NCBI GenBank assembly: GCA_903938955.1
Contig: CAJAFJ010000281.1
Span: forward strand, 1-5,884
Direction: 5' to 3'
DNA from: an uncultured beta proteobacterium
GTDB lineage: Bacteria > Pseudomonadota > Gammaproteobacteria > Burkholderiales > Burkholderiaceae
Length of the DNA: 5,884 nucleotides
Below are positions 1 through 5,884 of this stretch, one piece after another. Numbering within the stretch: position 1 is the stretch's first letter; each line of letters starts with the position of its first letter. The notes under the pieces were generated by a model. That model was given only the letters and a program-made list of their open reading frames with translations. It did not search any database and was not told the DNA's origin. The translations under genes were made by a program, and so were the position numbers.

Positions 1-1068
1 CAGCGTGCGCGGGTCACGGCCAAAGAAATGTTTGCGCACGTAAGCGCCGTCGTTGGCTTTGAAGGACTGGTAATCGCCGTCCAACGTGTCCATCATCAAT
101 TTCTTGAGGGCGCCGTCTTTGTCGCGGGCCAACAAAGGATCCCACTCGCTGCCCCACAGCAGCTTGATCACGTTCCAGCCAGAACCGCGGAATTCGCCTT
201 CAAGCTCTTGCACGATCTTGCCGTTGCCCCGCACCGGGCCGTCCAGACGCTGCAAATTACAGTTGATGACAAACACCAGGTTGTCCAGATTTTCGCGAGC
301 GGCCAGGCCGATGGCGCCCAGCGATTCGACCTCGTCCATTTCGCCGTCGCCGCAGAAGACCCAGACCTTGCGGTTTTCGGTGTTGGCAATGCCACGGGCA
401 TGCAGGTATTTGAGGAAACGGGCCTGGTAGATCGCCATCAAGGGGCCAAGACCCATCGACACGGTAGGGAATTGCCAGAAATTGGGCATCAATTTAGGAT
501 GCGGGTAGCTCGACAGACCCTTGCCGTCCACTTCCTGGCGGAAGTTCAGTAACTGGTCTTCGGTCAAGCGGCCTTCAAGGTAAGCGCGGGCGTAGACGCC
601 GGGCGATACGTGGCCTTGAATGTAGAGACAGTCGCCGCCATGGTTTTCGTTCTCGGCATGCCAAAAATGATTGAAACCGGCGCCAAACATGTGCGCCAGT
701 GAAGCAAACGAGCCAATGTGACCACCGAGGTCACCGCCATCTACCGGGTGATGGCGGTTGGCCTTGACCACCATCGCCATGGCGTTCCAGCGCATGTAAG
801 CGCGCAGGCGCTCTTCGATCTCGATGTTGCCGGGGCAACGCACTTCCTGGTCGGCCTCAATCGTATTGACGTAGCCCGTATTGGCAGAAAACGGCATATC
901 GATGCTGCTTTGGCGCGCGTGCTCAAGCAATTGCTCCAGCAAAAAGTGAGCGCGCTCGGGGCCCTCACTCTGGATGACGGCGGACAGGGCGTCCATCCAT
1001 TCACGGGTTTCCTGGCTGTCCGCGTCTTGCGCGAGTGGGCCTGATGCATCTTTGGGAACTGCTGACAT
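1..1068 (-). CDS. aceE: Pyruvate dehydrogenase E1 component (homodimeric type), N-terminal part, cut by the left window edge
   Basis: Thiamine-diphosphate-dependent E1 subunit of the cytoplasmic pyruvate dehydrogenase complex; it decarboxylates pyruvate and transfers the acetyl group to the lipoyl groups of E2. The reading frame runs open from the ATG at 1068-1066 to base 1, giving 356 codons of a protein that is usually about 890-900 residues. Seen directly: the GGH motif with H117, QGHVSPG with H153, [10 protein letters not shown] at 187-195, and the ThDP/Mg site starting GDGEMDE at 240-246 and ending INCN at 268-271, followed by LQRLDGPV. These match the E. coli AceE blocks (its GGHMASF, QGHISPG, GDGEMDEPES and [12 protein letters not shown]), including the 28-residue spacing from the GDG aspartate to the INCN asparagine. 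One small difference is DEVES where E. coli has DEPES. The start is supported by a good Shine-Dalgarno sequence. The gene is divergent from the sensor kinase, with 214 bp between them. E2 and E3 genes would be expected further left but are not visible. Confidence 0.97.
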   Translation of the reverse strand, partial: MSAVPKDASGPLAQDADSQETREWMDALSAVIQSEGPERAHFLLEQLLEHARQSSIDMPFSANTGYVNTIEADQEVRCPGNIEIEERLRAYMRWNAMAMVVKANRHHPVDGGDLGGHIGSFASLAHMFGAGFNHFWHAENENHGGDCLYIQGHVSPGVYARAYLEGRLTEDQLLNFRQEVDGKGLSSYPHPKLMPNFWQFPTVSMGLGPLMAIYQARFLKYLHARGIANTENRKVWVFCGDGEMDEVESLGAIGLAARENLDNLVFVINCNLQRLDGPVRGNGKIVQELEGEFRGSGWNVIKLLWGSEWDPLLARDKDGALKKLMMDTLDGDYQSFKANDGAYVRKHFFGRDPRTL

Positions 1069-1072
1069 GTTG

Positions 1073-1078
1073 TCTCCT
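1073..1078 (-). promoter_or_regulatory. Ribosome binding site of aceE
   Basis: On the minus strand the sequence reads AGGAGA followed by CAAC and the ATG. This is a near-perfect Shine-Dalgarno match at short but normal spacing (4-5 nt), and it fixes the aceE start at 1068. It is the only strong ribosome binding site among the five genes here, which fits high expression of aceE. Confidence 0.85.
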
Positions 1079-1093
1079 GAGGTTTTTTTAACT

Positions 1094-1107
1094 CACGAAT
1101 ATTAGTG
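1094..1107. repeat. Imperfect 14-bp palindrome near the aceE start
   Basis: CACGAATATTAGTG reads as CAC-N-AATATT-N-GTG, symmetric except for one base pair. It lies 26 bp or more upstream of the aceE start codon, between the ribosome binding site and the AT-rich core, a position where a repressor could act. It overlaps the -10-like TAATAT of the minus strand. A 14-bp match in AT-rich DNA can arise by chance, so the operator role is only a possibility. Confidence 0.3.
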
Positions 1108-1142
1108 CGAATTACGACTATTGATCGTGAAATAATTTTCGC
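1107..1142. repeat. Interrupted dyad in the aceE leader/promoter region
   Basis: GCGAATTACGA (1107-1117) and TCGTGAAATAATTTTCGC (1125-1142) are partly complementary around a 7-nt centre. ACGA pairs with TCGT, and the outer GCGAA pairs with TTCGC after small bulges. It could be a stem in the aceE leader RNA or a bipartite protein site. The match is imperfect, and I give it only moderate weight. Confidence 0.25.
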
Positions 1143-1169
1143 ATATTTTTTATAAATTTCAAAATATGC
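1141..1169. repeat. Perfect 9-bp inverted repeat, GCATATTTT / AAAATATGC
   Basis: The left arm is 1141-1149 and the right arm 1161-1169, separated by 11 bp. The arm centres are 20 bp apart, about two helical turns, so a dimeric regulator could contact both on the same face. The site lies within the most AT-rich part of the divergent region. Its right arm overlaps the palindrome at 1159-1176, so as RNA the two structures would exclude each other. The role as an operator is inferred. Confidence 0.45.
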
Positions 1170-1176
1170 ATTTTGA
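1159..1176. repeat. Perfect 7-bp inverted repeat with 4-bp spacer, TCAAAAT / ATTTTGA
   Basis: TCAAAAT (1159-1165), ATGC, ATTTTGA (1170-1176) form an 18-bp dyad of a size typical for dimeric helix-turn-helix regulators. It touches the -35-like hexamer proposed for the rightward kinase gene (1173-1178) and lies about 90 bp upstream of the aceE start. It could be a shared operator. No experimental or comparative support is available from this window. Confidence 0.4.
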
Positions 1177-1201
1177 TTTCATATTACGAAATTAATTAAA
1201 T
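1173..1201 (+). promoter_or_regulatory. Possible sigma-70-like promoter for the sensor kinase gene
   Basis: TTGATT (1173-1178), a 17-bp gap, then TTAAAT (1196-1201). Each hexamer matches its consensus (TTGACA, TATAAT) in 4 of 6 positions at ideal spacing, about 80 bp upstream of the kinase start. In such AT-rich DNA weak matches are easy to find, so this is only a candidate. Confidence 0.25.
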
Positions 1202-1282
1202 ACGCCTGGCAAACCACTTTCAACGGCAATGACAAGCGTCCTCCAGCTTCCGACAAAAGAGGGGTGATTTACACTCGAAACC

Positions 1283-3808
1283 ATGTTTTTGCCCCGCCTT
1301 CTGACGCTCACCGGTCTCAAAAGACTGCACCCTGTTCACCGGATTAACAACTGGTGGCACCGCTTGACGCCAAATCGTCAGGACCGTTTTGCGGTCCTGA
1401 CGCCACTGGCGGCAGTGCTGTTGTTTCTGGCCGCCATCGTGGCGGCGTTTGGTTATTTGCGGCTGGAAGAAGTTGAACGGGAGCGCGAAGCGGTTCAACG
1501 CGATGTGGAATACACACAACAACGCCTGCGTCTGCGCCTGCTGGAGCGCCAGGAGCAACTGATGGTGATCGCCCGCGAGATCACCAACCGCGAACTCGAT
1601 ATCGACGAGTTTCAAAGCCGGGCCGAGGCCATGATCAAGCAATACCCCGAACTGCAGGGCCTGACCTGGATTGACGAGCGCAAACGCATCAAGGCCAACT
1701 ACGGCTCCGCCAGTCTGTCAGCCCACCAGATCCGAACCGTGGGCAGCACACTGGCGATGGATGAGACCGAAAGCAACTACGGCCTGACGCGCGAGTTGCA
1801 GCAACCGCTCTACTCCCAAAGTGTGGCCTCGCCCAACACCCAGGCTACCCTGCAACTGCATATTCCGCTGATCGACCGCGCTGGTTTTTCCGGTGTGCTG
1901 CTGGCCGAGTACTCGGTCGATGGCATGTTCCGCTACGGCGTCCCCAGCGACGTGTCGGCCCGCTATGCCATTTCTTTTCTGGATGCCAATGGGGCGGTCC
2001 TGGCGGGCACCAGCATTCCCAAGCGCCAACGCGGCACCAGTCTGTTGCCGTGGTCAGGCCCGGCCAATGCGTACCAGGTGCCGGTGTCGCCGGTAGGCAA
2101 TGGCCTGGTGATTCAGGGCCAGGCGTACCGAACCTCGCTGGGCGTGATTGGCAGCGCCTTGTTTTGGCTGGTGGTGGTGCTGAGCACCATGACCGCCTGG
2201 ATGTTGATTGCCAACTGGCGCCACACCCGCCGGCGCATGCAAGCCCAGCATGCACTTGAATCTGAAACCGTGTTCCGCCGGGCCATGGAAAACTCCATGC
2301 TCACCGGCATGCGGGCGCTGGATTTGCAGGGTCGAATCACCTATGTCAACTCGGCTTTTTGTCAAATGACGGGCTGGAGCGAGTCTGATCTGGTGGGCAG
2401 CAAGGCCCCGTTCCCCTACTGGCCGCAGGATGACCGCGATATGCTGCACACCCGGCTGGAAGAAGAATTAAGCGGCAAAACCCTGAACAGCGGCATTCAA
2501 ATGCGCGTCAAACGGCGCGATGGCTCGCACTTTGAGGCGCGCCTTTACGTGTCGCCGCTGATTGATGCACGCGGTCTGCATACCGGCTGGATGACCTCCA
2601 TGACCGATATCACCGAGCCCAACCGCATTCGCGAGCAGCTGTCGGCTTCACACGAACGCTTTACCACGGTGCTGGAAGCGCTGGATGCCTCCATTTCTGT
2701 CGCCCCACTGGGCAGCGATGAATTGCTGTTTGCCAACAAGCTGTACCGCCTCTGGTTTGGCACGCAGACCGCCGGGCATTTGCAACTGGCGGCCCAGGCC
2801 GGCGTGCCCGCACCGGCGAACAGCGATGAGCCTCTGGACAATGTGGATGCATTCGCCGGGCTACCAGCCGACGTTCTGGCCGAATCCGAGACCGAAAGCG
2901 CTGAGGTCTACATAGAGCCCTTGGGCAAGTGGCTGGAGGTGCGCACCCGCTATTTGGGCTGGGTGGATGGGCGGCTGGCGCAGATGGTGATTGCCAGCGA
3001 CATCACAGCCCGCCGCCTGGCCGAGCAACAATCCGCCGCTCAGACCGAGCGCGCCCAAAACGCCAGTCGTTTGATCACCATGGGTGAAATGGCGTCCAGC
3101 GTGGCGCATGAGCTGAACCAGCCGCTAACCGCCATCAACAACTACTGCAACGGCATGGTGTCGCGCATCAAGGCGCACCAAATTACCGAAGAAGACCTGC
3201 TGGGCGCCCTGGAAAAAACGGCCAAACAGGCCCATCGCGCCGGGCAGATCATTCAGCGCATCCGCTCCTTCGTCAAACGCAGCGAGCCCAACCGCACCCT
3301 GTCGGAAATTGGCAGCATGGTCGATGAAGCGGTTGAACTGGCCGGCATCGAGCTGCGCCGCCGCAATGTGCGTCTGACCCACTATGCGGCCCCCAGCATG
3401 GCGGCCTTGATGGTGGACCCGATTTTGATTGAGCAAGTGCTGGTCAATCTGCTCAAAAATGCAGCCGAATCGATCGACTCCGCCCATCGACCCACGGCAC
3501 AACGCAACGTCAAGCTGCGCGTGGAGCCCAAAATCGTGGACGACAAGCCGGTCATTGAATTTGAGGTGACCGATACCGGCCCCGGACTGGCCCCCGAAGT
3601 GCTGGCGCGCTTGTATGAAGCCTTCTACTCCACCAAGGCCGATGGCATGGGCATTGGCCTGAGTTTGTGCCGTTCCATTGTTGAATCGCACATGGGCAGG
3701 ATGAAAGCCGAGAACCTCTACAATGGCGCCGAAATAACAGGGTGCTGCTTCTCCTTTTGGATCCCCGTGACAGAATCCATCCCGCTTGCAGCACAGCCCG
3801 CGTCATAA
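1283..3808 (+). CDS. Membrane-bound PAS sensor histidine kinase (FixL/HPK4-like)
   Basis: Sensor kinase of a two-component pair, 841 residues. In order: a basic cytoplasmic N-terminus (1-35); transmembrane helix 1 (about 36-59); a charged, probably coiled-coil stretch (60-100); a periplasmic sensor region to about 285 with no cysteine and a two-lobed look (GLTWID at 126-131 and a later FLDANG), resembling dCACHE/CHASE-like sensors; transmembrane helix 2 (about 286-311); PAS 1 (about 327-452, with PFPYWPQDD and ending DITE at 442-445); a weaker PAS 2 (about 456-576, ending DITA at 573-576); and the kinase core. The core has the H box HELNQPL with phosphoacceptor H609, the N box at 722-730 (NLLKNAAES), the G1 box DTGPGL at 764-769 and the G2 box GMGIGLS at 788-794, so it looks catalytically complete. 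HELNQPL places it with FixL/DctB/TodS-like kinases. An in-frame TGA at 1265-1267 excludes a start further left, and the first helix begins at residue 36, so ATG 1283 is well supported although its ribosome binding site is poor. The ligand cannot be read from the sequence. Confidence 0.93.
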   Translation: MFLPRLLTLTGLKRLHPVHRINNWWHRLTPNRQDRFAVLTPLAAVLLFLAAIVAAFGYLRLEEVEREREAVQRDVEYTQQRLRLRLLERQEQLMVIAREITNRELDIDEFQSRAEAMIKQYPELQGLTWIDERKRIKANYGSASLSAHQIRTVGSTLAMDETESNYGLTRELQQPLYSQSVASPNTQATLQLHIPLIDRAGFSGVLLAEYSVDGMFRYGVPSDVSARYAISFLDANGAVLAGTSIPKRQRGTSLLPWSGPANAYQVPVSPVGNGLVIQGQAYRTSLGVIGSALFWLVVVLSTMTAWMLIANWRHTRRRMQAQHALESETVFRRAMENSMLTGMRALDLQGRITYVNSAFCQMTGWSESDLVGSKAPFPYWPQDDRDMLHTRLEEELSGKTLNSGIQMRVKRRDGSHFEARLYVSPLIDARGLHTGWMTSMTDITEPNRIREQLSASHERFTTVLEALDASISVAPLGSDELLFANKLYRLWFGTQTAGHLQLAAQAGVPAPANSDEPLDNVDAFAGLPADVLAESETESAEVYIEPLGKWLEVRTRYLGWVDGRLAQMVIASDITARRLAEQQSAAQTERAQNASRLITMGEMASSVAHELNQPLTAINNYCNGMVSRIKAHQITEEDLLGALEKTAKQAHRAGQIIQRIRSFVKRSEPNRTLSEIGSMVDEAVELAGIELRRRNVRLTHYAAPSMAALMVDPILIEQVLVNLLKNAAESIDSAHRPTAQRNVKLRVEPKIVDDKPVIEFEVTDTGPGLAPEVLARLYEAFYSTKADGMGIGLSLCRSIVESHMGRMKAENLYNGAEITGCCFSFWIPVTESIPLAAQPAS
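1376..1402. repeat. Perfect 11-bp inverted repeat inside the kinase coding region
   Basis: CGTCAGGACCG (1376-1386) and CGGTCCTGACG (1392-1402) are exact reverse complements around the 5-nt loop TTTTG. The stem is GC-rich and begins 94 nt into the kinase gene (codons 32-40), just where transmembrane helix 1 starts. A smaller stem, CACTG-GCGG-CAGTG, follows at 1404-1417. There is no T run, so it is not a simple terminator. It may be an mRNA hairpin that affects translation or pausing, or a protein binding site. Confidence 0.6.
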
Positions 3809-3830
3809 CAACCAAGGACCCCCAGTAAAC

Positions 3831-4457
3831 ATGAGTTTGATCCCCAAAAAAGGCACGGTTTACGTGGTCGACGACGACGAAGCCGTCCGTGATTCACTTC
3901 AATGGTTACTAGAGGGCAAAGACTACCGGGTGCGATGCTTCGAGTCCGCCGAGTCATTTTTAAGCCGCTACGATGCGCGCGAAGTTGCCTGTCTGATCGT
4001 GGACATTCGCATGGGTGGAATGACCGGGCTGGAGCTGCAAAACCGCCTGCTCGAAATCCACTCGCCACTGCCCATCGTCTTCATCACCGGCCATGGCGAC
4101 GTGCCAATGGCCGTAGACACCATGAAAAAAGGCGCCATGGATTTCATCCAGAAGCCGTTCAAGGAAGACCAACTGGTGTCGCTGGTGGAGCGCATGCTCG
4201 ACCAGGCCAAAGACGCGTTTGCCGAGCACCAGAGCGCCGCCAGCCGCGGTGCCCTGATGGCGCGCCTGACGCTGCGCGAGTCGCAAGTGCTGGAGCGCAT
4301 CGTGGCCGGTCGCCTGAACAAGCAGATTGCCGACGACCTGGGGATCAGCATCAAAACGGTGGAAGCGCACCGCGCCAACATCATGGAAAAACTCAACGCC
4401 AACACCGTGGCCGACCTCCTGAAAATTGCTTTGGGACAAGCCGCCGCCAAAGCTTGA
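3831..4457 (+). CDS. FixJ/NarL-type response regulator (receiver plus LuxR-type helix-turn-helix)
   Basis: A 208-residue transcription regulator, the likely partner of the kinase 22 bp upstream. The receiver domain (about 8-125) shows the acidic pair D14/D15, phosphoacceptor D58 in LIVDIRM, T86 in FITGHGD and K108 in the KPF motif, so the phosphorylation machinery is present. A linker (about 126-143) leads to the DNA-binding domain (about 144-205), with LTLRESQVLERIVAGRLNKQ followed by IADDLGISIKTVEAHRANIM, typical of the LuxR/FixJ output. The length fits FixJ (about 205). Odd point: the near-invariant proline four residues after the phosphoacceptor (DxxMP) is G62. I chose ATG 3831 because the receiver begins a few residues later; the same frame extends to a TTG at 3786 inside the kinase gene, but the added residues look unrelated to the family. 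AAGGA at 3813-3817 is a rather distant ribosome binding site. The target genes are unknown; adjacent aceE is a reasonable guess. Confidence 0.93.
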   Translation: MSLIPKKGTVYVVDDDEAVRDSLQWLLEGKDYRVRCFESAESFLSRYDAREVACLIVDIRMGGMTGLELQNRLLEIHSPLPIVFITGHGDVPMAVDTMKKGAMDFIQKPFKEDQLVSLVERMLDQAKDAFAEHQSAASRGALMARLTLRESQVLERIVAGRLNKQIADDLGISIKTVEAHRANIMEKLNANTVADLLKIALGQAAAKA

Positions 4458-4477
4458 CCGGATAAAACGCCTACAAC

Positions 4478-4507
4478 GCCCGCCCCTTATGGATCAGCGG
4501 GCTTTTT
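4478..4507 (+). terminator. Rho-independent terminator after the two-component pair
   Basis: GCCCGC (4478-4483) pairs with GCGGGC (4497-4502) in a 6-bp stem of only G-C pairs with a 13-nt loop, followed at once by five T (4503-4507). It begins 20 bp after the regulator stop and ends 19 bp before the folD start, so it probably ends the kinase/regulator transcript. The loop is long and the T run is interrupted by a C, so termination may be partial and let some transcription into folD. Confidence 0.65.
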
Positions 4508-4526
4508 CATTTAAAGAACAGACATC

Positions 4527-5390
4527 ATGACACTCACCCCCACTGCCCAGATCATCGACGGCGTCGCCCTCTCCGCCCAACTGCGTGCCAACATTGCCAC
4601 GCGCGTGGCCGCCCTCAAAACCCGTGGCATGACGCCCGGCCTGGCCGTGATCTTGGTCGGCGATGACCCGGCCAGCGCGGTGTATGTGCGCAACAAGGTC
4701 AAGGGTTGCCTCGATACCGGTGTGCATTCGGTGTTTGAAAAATTTGAAGCCACACTCTCGGAAGCCGATTTGCTCAAGCGTATCGCCGCCCTCAATGTCG
4801 ACCCGACCATCCACGGCATTCTGGTGCAAATGCCCTTGCCCAAGCACATCAACCCGCACAAGGTGATCGAGGCCATCTCCACCAGCAAAGACGTGGACGG
4901 TTACGCCACCTTGAGCGCTGGCGAGCTGATGACCGGCCAACCCGGCTTTCGGCCCTGCACGCCTTATGGCTGCATGAAACTGATCGAGAGCACCGGCATT
5001 GATTTGCGCGGCAAACACGCGGTGGTGATTGGCCGCAGCAACACCGTGGGCAAGCCGATGGCGCTGCTGCTGCTGCAAGCCAATGCCACCGTCACCGTGT
5101 GCCATAGCGCCACCGCCGACATCGGCTTTCACACCCGTCAGGCCGACGTGGTGGTGGCCGCCGTGGGCAAGCGCAATGTGCTGACGGCCGACATGGTCAA
5201 GCCCGGAGCCATCGTGATTGATGTCGGCATGAACCGCAACGATGAAGGCAAGCTATGTGGCGACGTGGATTTTGCGGGCGTAAAAACCGTTGCCAGCCAC
5301 CTCACGCCAGTCCCGGGCGGCGTGGGGCCGATGACCATTACGATGTTGTTGGTCAACACCCTTGAAGCCGCGGAACGCGCCGCCAACTAA
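4527..5390 (+). CDS. folD: Bifunctional methylenetetrahydrofolate dehydrogenase / methenyltetrahydrofolate cyclohydrolase
   Basis: Cytoplasmic one-carbon enzyme that interconverts 5,10-methylene-, 5,10-methenyl- and 10-formyl-tetrahydrofolate using NADP(H), feeding purine and formyl-methionine synthesis. At 287 residues it is complete and equals the family length (288 in E. coli). Visible motifs: VGDDPAS at 44-50, the active-site YVRNK at 53-57 with the catalytic lysine K57, VQMPLP at 100-105 with Q101, KDVDG at 121-125, the Rossmann-fold signature [12 protein letters not shown] at 167-178, and the C-terminal PGGVGPMT at 263-270. No key residue is missing. The start at ATG 4527 gives the expected N-terminus; only a weak purine-rich stretch (AAAGAA, 4513-4518) precedes it. 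The short gap after the terminator leaves little room for a promoter of its own. The peptidase gene follows after 38 bp and may be co-transcribed. Confidence 0.97.
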   Translation: MTLTPTAQIIDGVALSAQLRANIATRVAALKTRGMTPGLAVILVGDDPASAVYVRNKVKGCLDTGVHSVFEKFEATLSEADLLKRIAALNVDPTIHGILVQMPLPKHINPHKVIEAISTSKDVDGYATLSAGELMTGQPGFRPCTPYGCMKLIESTGIDLRGKHAVVIGRSNTVGKPMALLLLQANATVTVCHSATADIGFHTRQADVVVAAVGKRNVLTADMVKPGAIVIDVGMNRNDEGKLCGDVDFAGVKTVASHLTPVPGGVGPMTITMLLVNTLEAAERAAN

Positions 5391-5428
5391 GTAAGTAGCG
5401 AGCCCGCCCTGCCCCAACTCATTTGCCC

Positions 5429-5884
5429 ATGAACAATCCACTGCTCTCTTTCAACGACCTGCCTCTTTTTGACCAGATCAAGCCCGAACACGTCGCACCG
5501 GCCATCGACTTGCTGCTGGCCGATGCCAGTGCCGCACTGGAAACCGTCACCGCCCCCGGGTTTCCGGCAGGCTGGAGCGACATTGCCGGCGTGCTGGATG
5601 TGTCCACCGAAAAGCTGGGAAGTGCCTGGGGCGCCGTCAACCACCTCAACAGCGTGGCCGACACACCCGAGTTGCGCACTGCCTACAACGAGGCCCTGCC
5701 CAAAATCACCGAGTTCTTTACCCGCCTGGGTGCGGATGAACGGCTCTACGCCAAATACAAAGCCATTGACCCGGCCTCGCTCAACGCGGAGCAACGCCAG
5801 GCGCATAAAAATGCCATGCGTAACTTTGTGCTCGGTGGCGCCGAGTTGACGGGCGACGACAAAGTGCGCTTTGCCGCCATTCAG
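5429..5884 (+). CDS. prlC: Oligopeptidase A-like M3 family metallopeptidase, N-terminal part, cut by the right window edge
   Basis: Zinc-dependent cytoplasmic oligopeptidase (thimet/M3 family) that degrades short peptides, including cleaved signal peptides in E. coli. The first 152 codons are present, out of about 680 expected. The beginning MNNPLL, the IKPEHVAPAI stretch (17-26), HLNSV at 73-77 followed by the TPELRTAY block, and LNAEQ followed by the AMRNFVLGGAEL block match the N-terminal helical region of E. coli PrlC (MTNPLL, ILPEHVVPAV, HLNSV, SPELREAY). The catalytic HExxH motif would lie beyond the window and could not be checked. An in-frame TAG at 5396-5398 excludes starts further left, so ATG 5429 is well supported, although no clear Shine-Dalgarno sequence precedes it. 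It lies 38 bp after folD on the same strand, probably in one transcript. The symbol rests on similarity to the oligopeptidase A branch; the related Dcp branch is less likely given the N-terminal match. Confidence 0.9.
   Translation, partial: MNNPLLSFNDLPLFDQIKPEHVAPAIDLLLADASAALETVTAPGFPAGWSDIAGVLDVSTEKLGSAWGAVNHLNSVADTPELRTAYNEALPKITEFFTRLGADERLYAKYKAIDPASLNAEQRQAHKNAMRNFVLGGAELTGDDKVRFAAIQ

Larger units (their letters stand above)
1079..1282. promoter_or_regulatory. Divergent aceE / sensor kinase control region, AT-rich and palindrome-rich
   Basis: No gene is visible here. The core (roughly 1085-1200) is strongly AT-rich, with only 9 G/C in the 60 bases 1141-1200, while the flanking genes are clearly GC-rich. 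It must contain the 5' leaders and probably the promoters of both divergent genes. Several dyad symmetries lie in the core and are listed separately, as is one weak promoter-like pair for the rightward gene. The heptamer ATTACGA occurs twice (1111-1117 and 1183-1189). On the minus strand I found no convincing -35/-10 pair for aceE: TATAAA (1154-1149) and TAATAT (1104-1099) are acceptable -10 candidates but lack good -35 partners, which would be compatible with an activator-dependent promoter. The rest (1201-1282) has ordinary composition and no recognisable structure. Confidence 0.6.

Noticed and set aside
28..552. 174-codon open frame on the plus strand
   Set aside because: It lies opposite aceE, whose minus-strand translation carries the conserved E1 motifs throughout; it is a shadow frame of GC-rich coding DNA.
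3125..3691. 188-codon open frame on the minus strand
   Set aside because: It is antisense to the kinase core, where the H, N, G1 and G2 boxes are read on the plus strand; it has no recognisable domain or ribosome binding site.
3786..3830. 15-codon upstream extension of the response regulator from a TTG
   Set aside because: It overlaps the end of the kinase gene, and the added residues do not fit the family N-terminus; ATG 3831 leads directly into the receiver domain.
4089..4112. Inverted repeat GGCCATGGC / GCCAATGGCC in the regulator gene
   Set aside because: It contains a bulge, lies in well-conserved codons of the ITGHGDVPMA region, and such symmetry is common in GC-rich genes.
4454..4459. 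TTGACC, a 5-of-6 match to a -35 box overlapping the regulator stop codon
   Set aside because: At 16-18 bp downstream there is only GC-rich terminator stem sequence and no -10 hexamer, so I do not call a folD promoter here.
4494..5132. 212-codon open frame on the minus strand
   Set aside because: It is antisense to folD, which is complete with all family motifs; composition effect only.
5391..5428. Spacer between folD and the peptidase gene as a possible terminator or promoter
   Set aside because: It is 38 bp of C-rich sequence with no stable hairpin with T run and no promoter hexamers; it looks like an intra-operon gap.

Overview
The window looks like chromosomal DNA from a betaproteobacterium, most likely of the Comamonadaceae/Burkholderiales type. 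I base this on the moderately high GC of the genes, on how closely the protein motifs fit proteobacterial families, and on the neighbourhood of a pyruvate dehydrogenase E1 gene, a FixL/FixJ-like two-component pair, folD and an M3 oligopeptidase. The placement comes from memory of such neighbourhoods, not from a search. I see no mobile element, tRNA, rRNA, CRISPR array or sign of recent transfer.

Layout: positions 1-1068 (minus strand) hold the first 356 codons of aceE, the homodimeric-type E1 subunit of the pyruvate dehydrogenase complex; its 3' part lies beyond the left edge. Positions 1069-1282 are a divergent intergenic region with a very AT-rich core (60 bases at 1141-1200 contain only 9 G/C) that carries several overlapping palindromes. 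Reading rightward, 1283-3808 encodes an 841-residue membrane sensor histidine kinase with a periplasmic sensor region, two PAS domains and an HPK4-type kinase core. It is followed after 22 bp by a 208-residue FixJ/NarL-type response regulator (3831-4457). A GC-rich hairpin with a T run (4478-4507) closes that pair. It is followed by folD (4527-5390, complete) and by the first 152 codons of an oligopeptidase A (prlC-type) gene (5429 to the right edge).

How the genes may work together: the kinase should autophosphorylate at H609 and pass the phosphate to D58 of the regulator, whose C-terminal LuxR-type helix-turn-helix would bind DNA. The obvious candidate target is the palindrome-rich region shared with aceE, which would link an external or redox/metabolic signal to the flow of pyruvate into acetyl-CoA. 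This is inference from gene order only. FolD (one-carbon metabolism) and oligopeptidase A (peptide turnover) look like housekeeping neighbours with no clear functional link to the two-component pair.

The most noteworthy items are the AT-rich operator-like region, a perfect 11-bp inverted repeat early in the kinase gene, the terminator sitting in the short leader of folD, and a Pro-to-Gly change next to the phosphorylation site of the regulator. I did not find strong evidence for an entirely new system.
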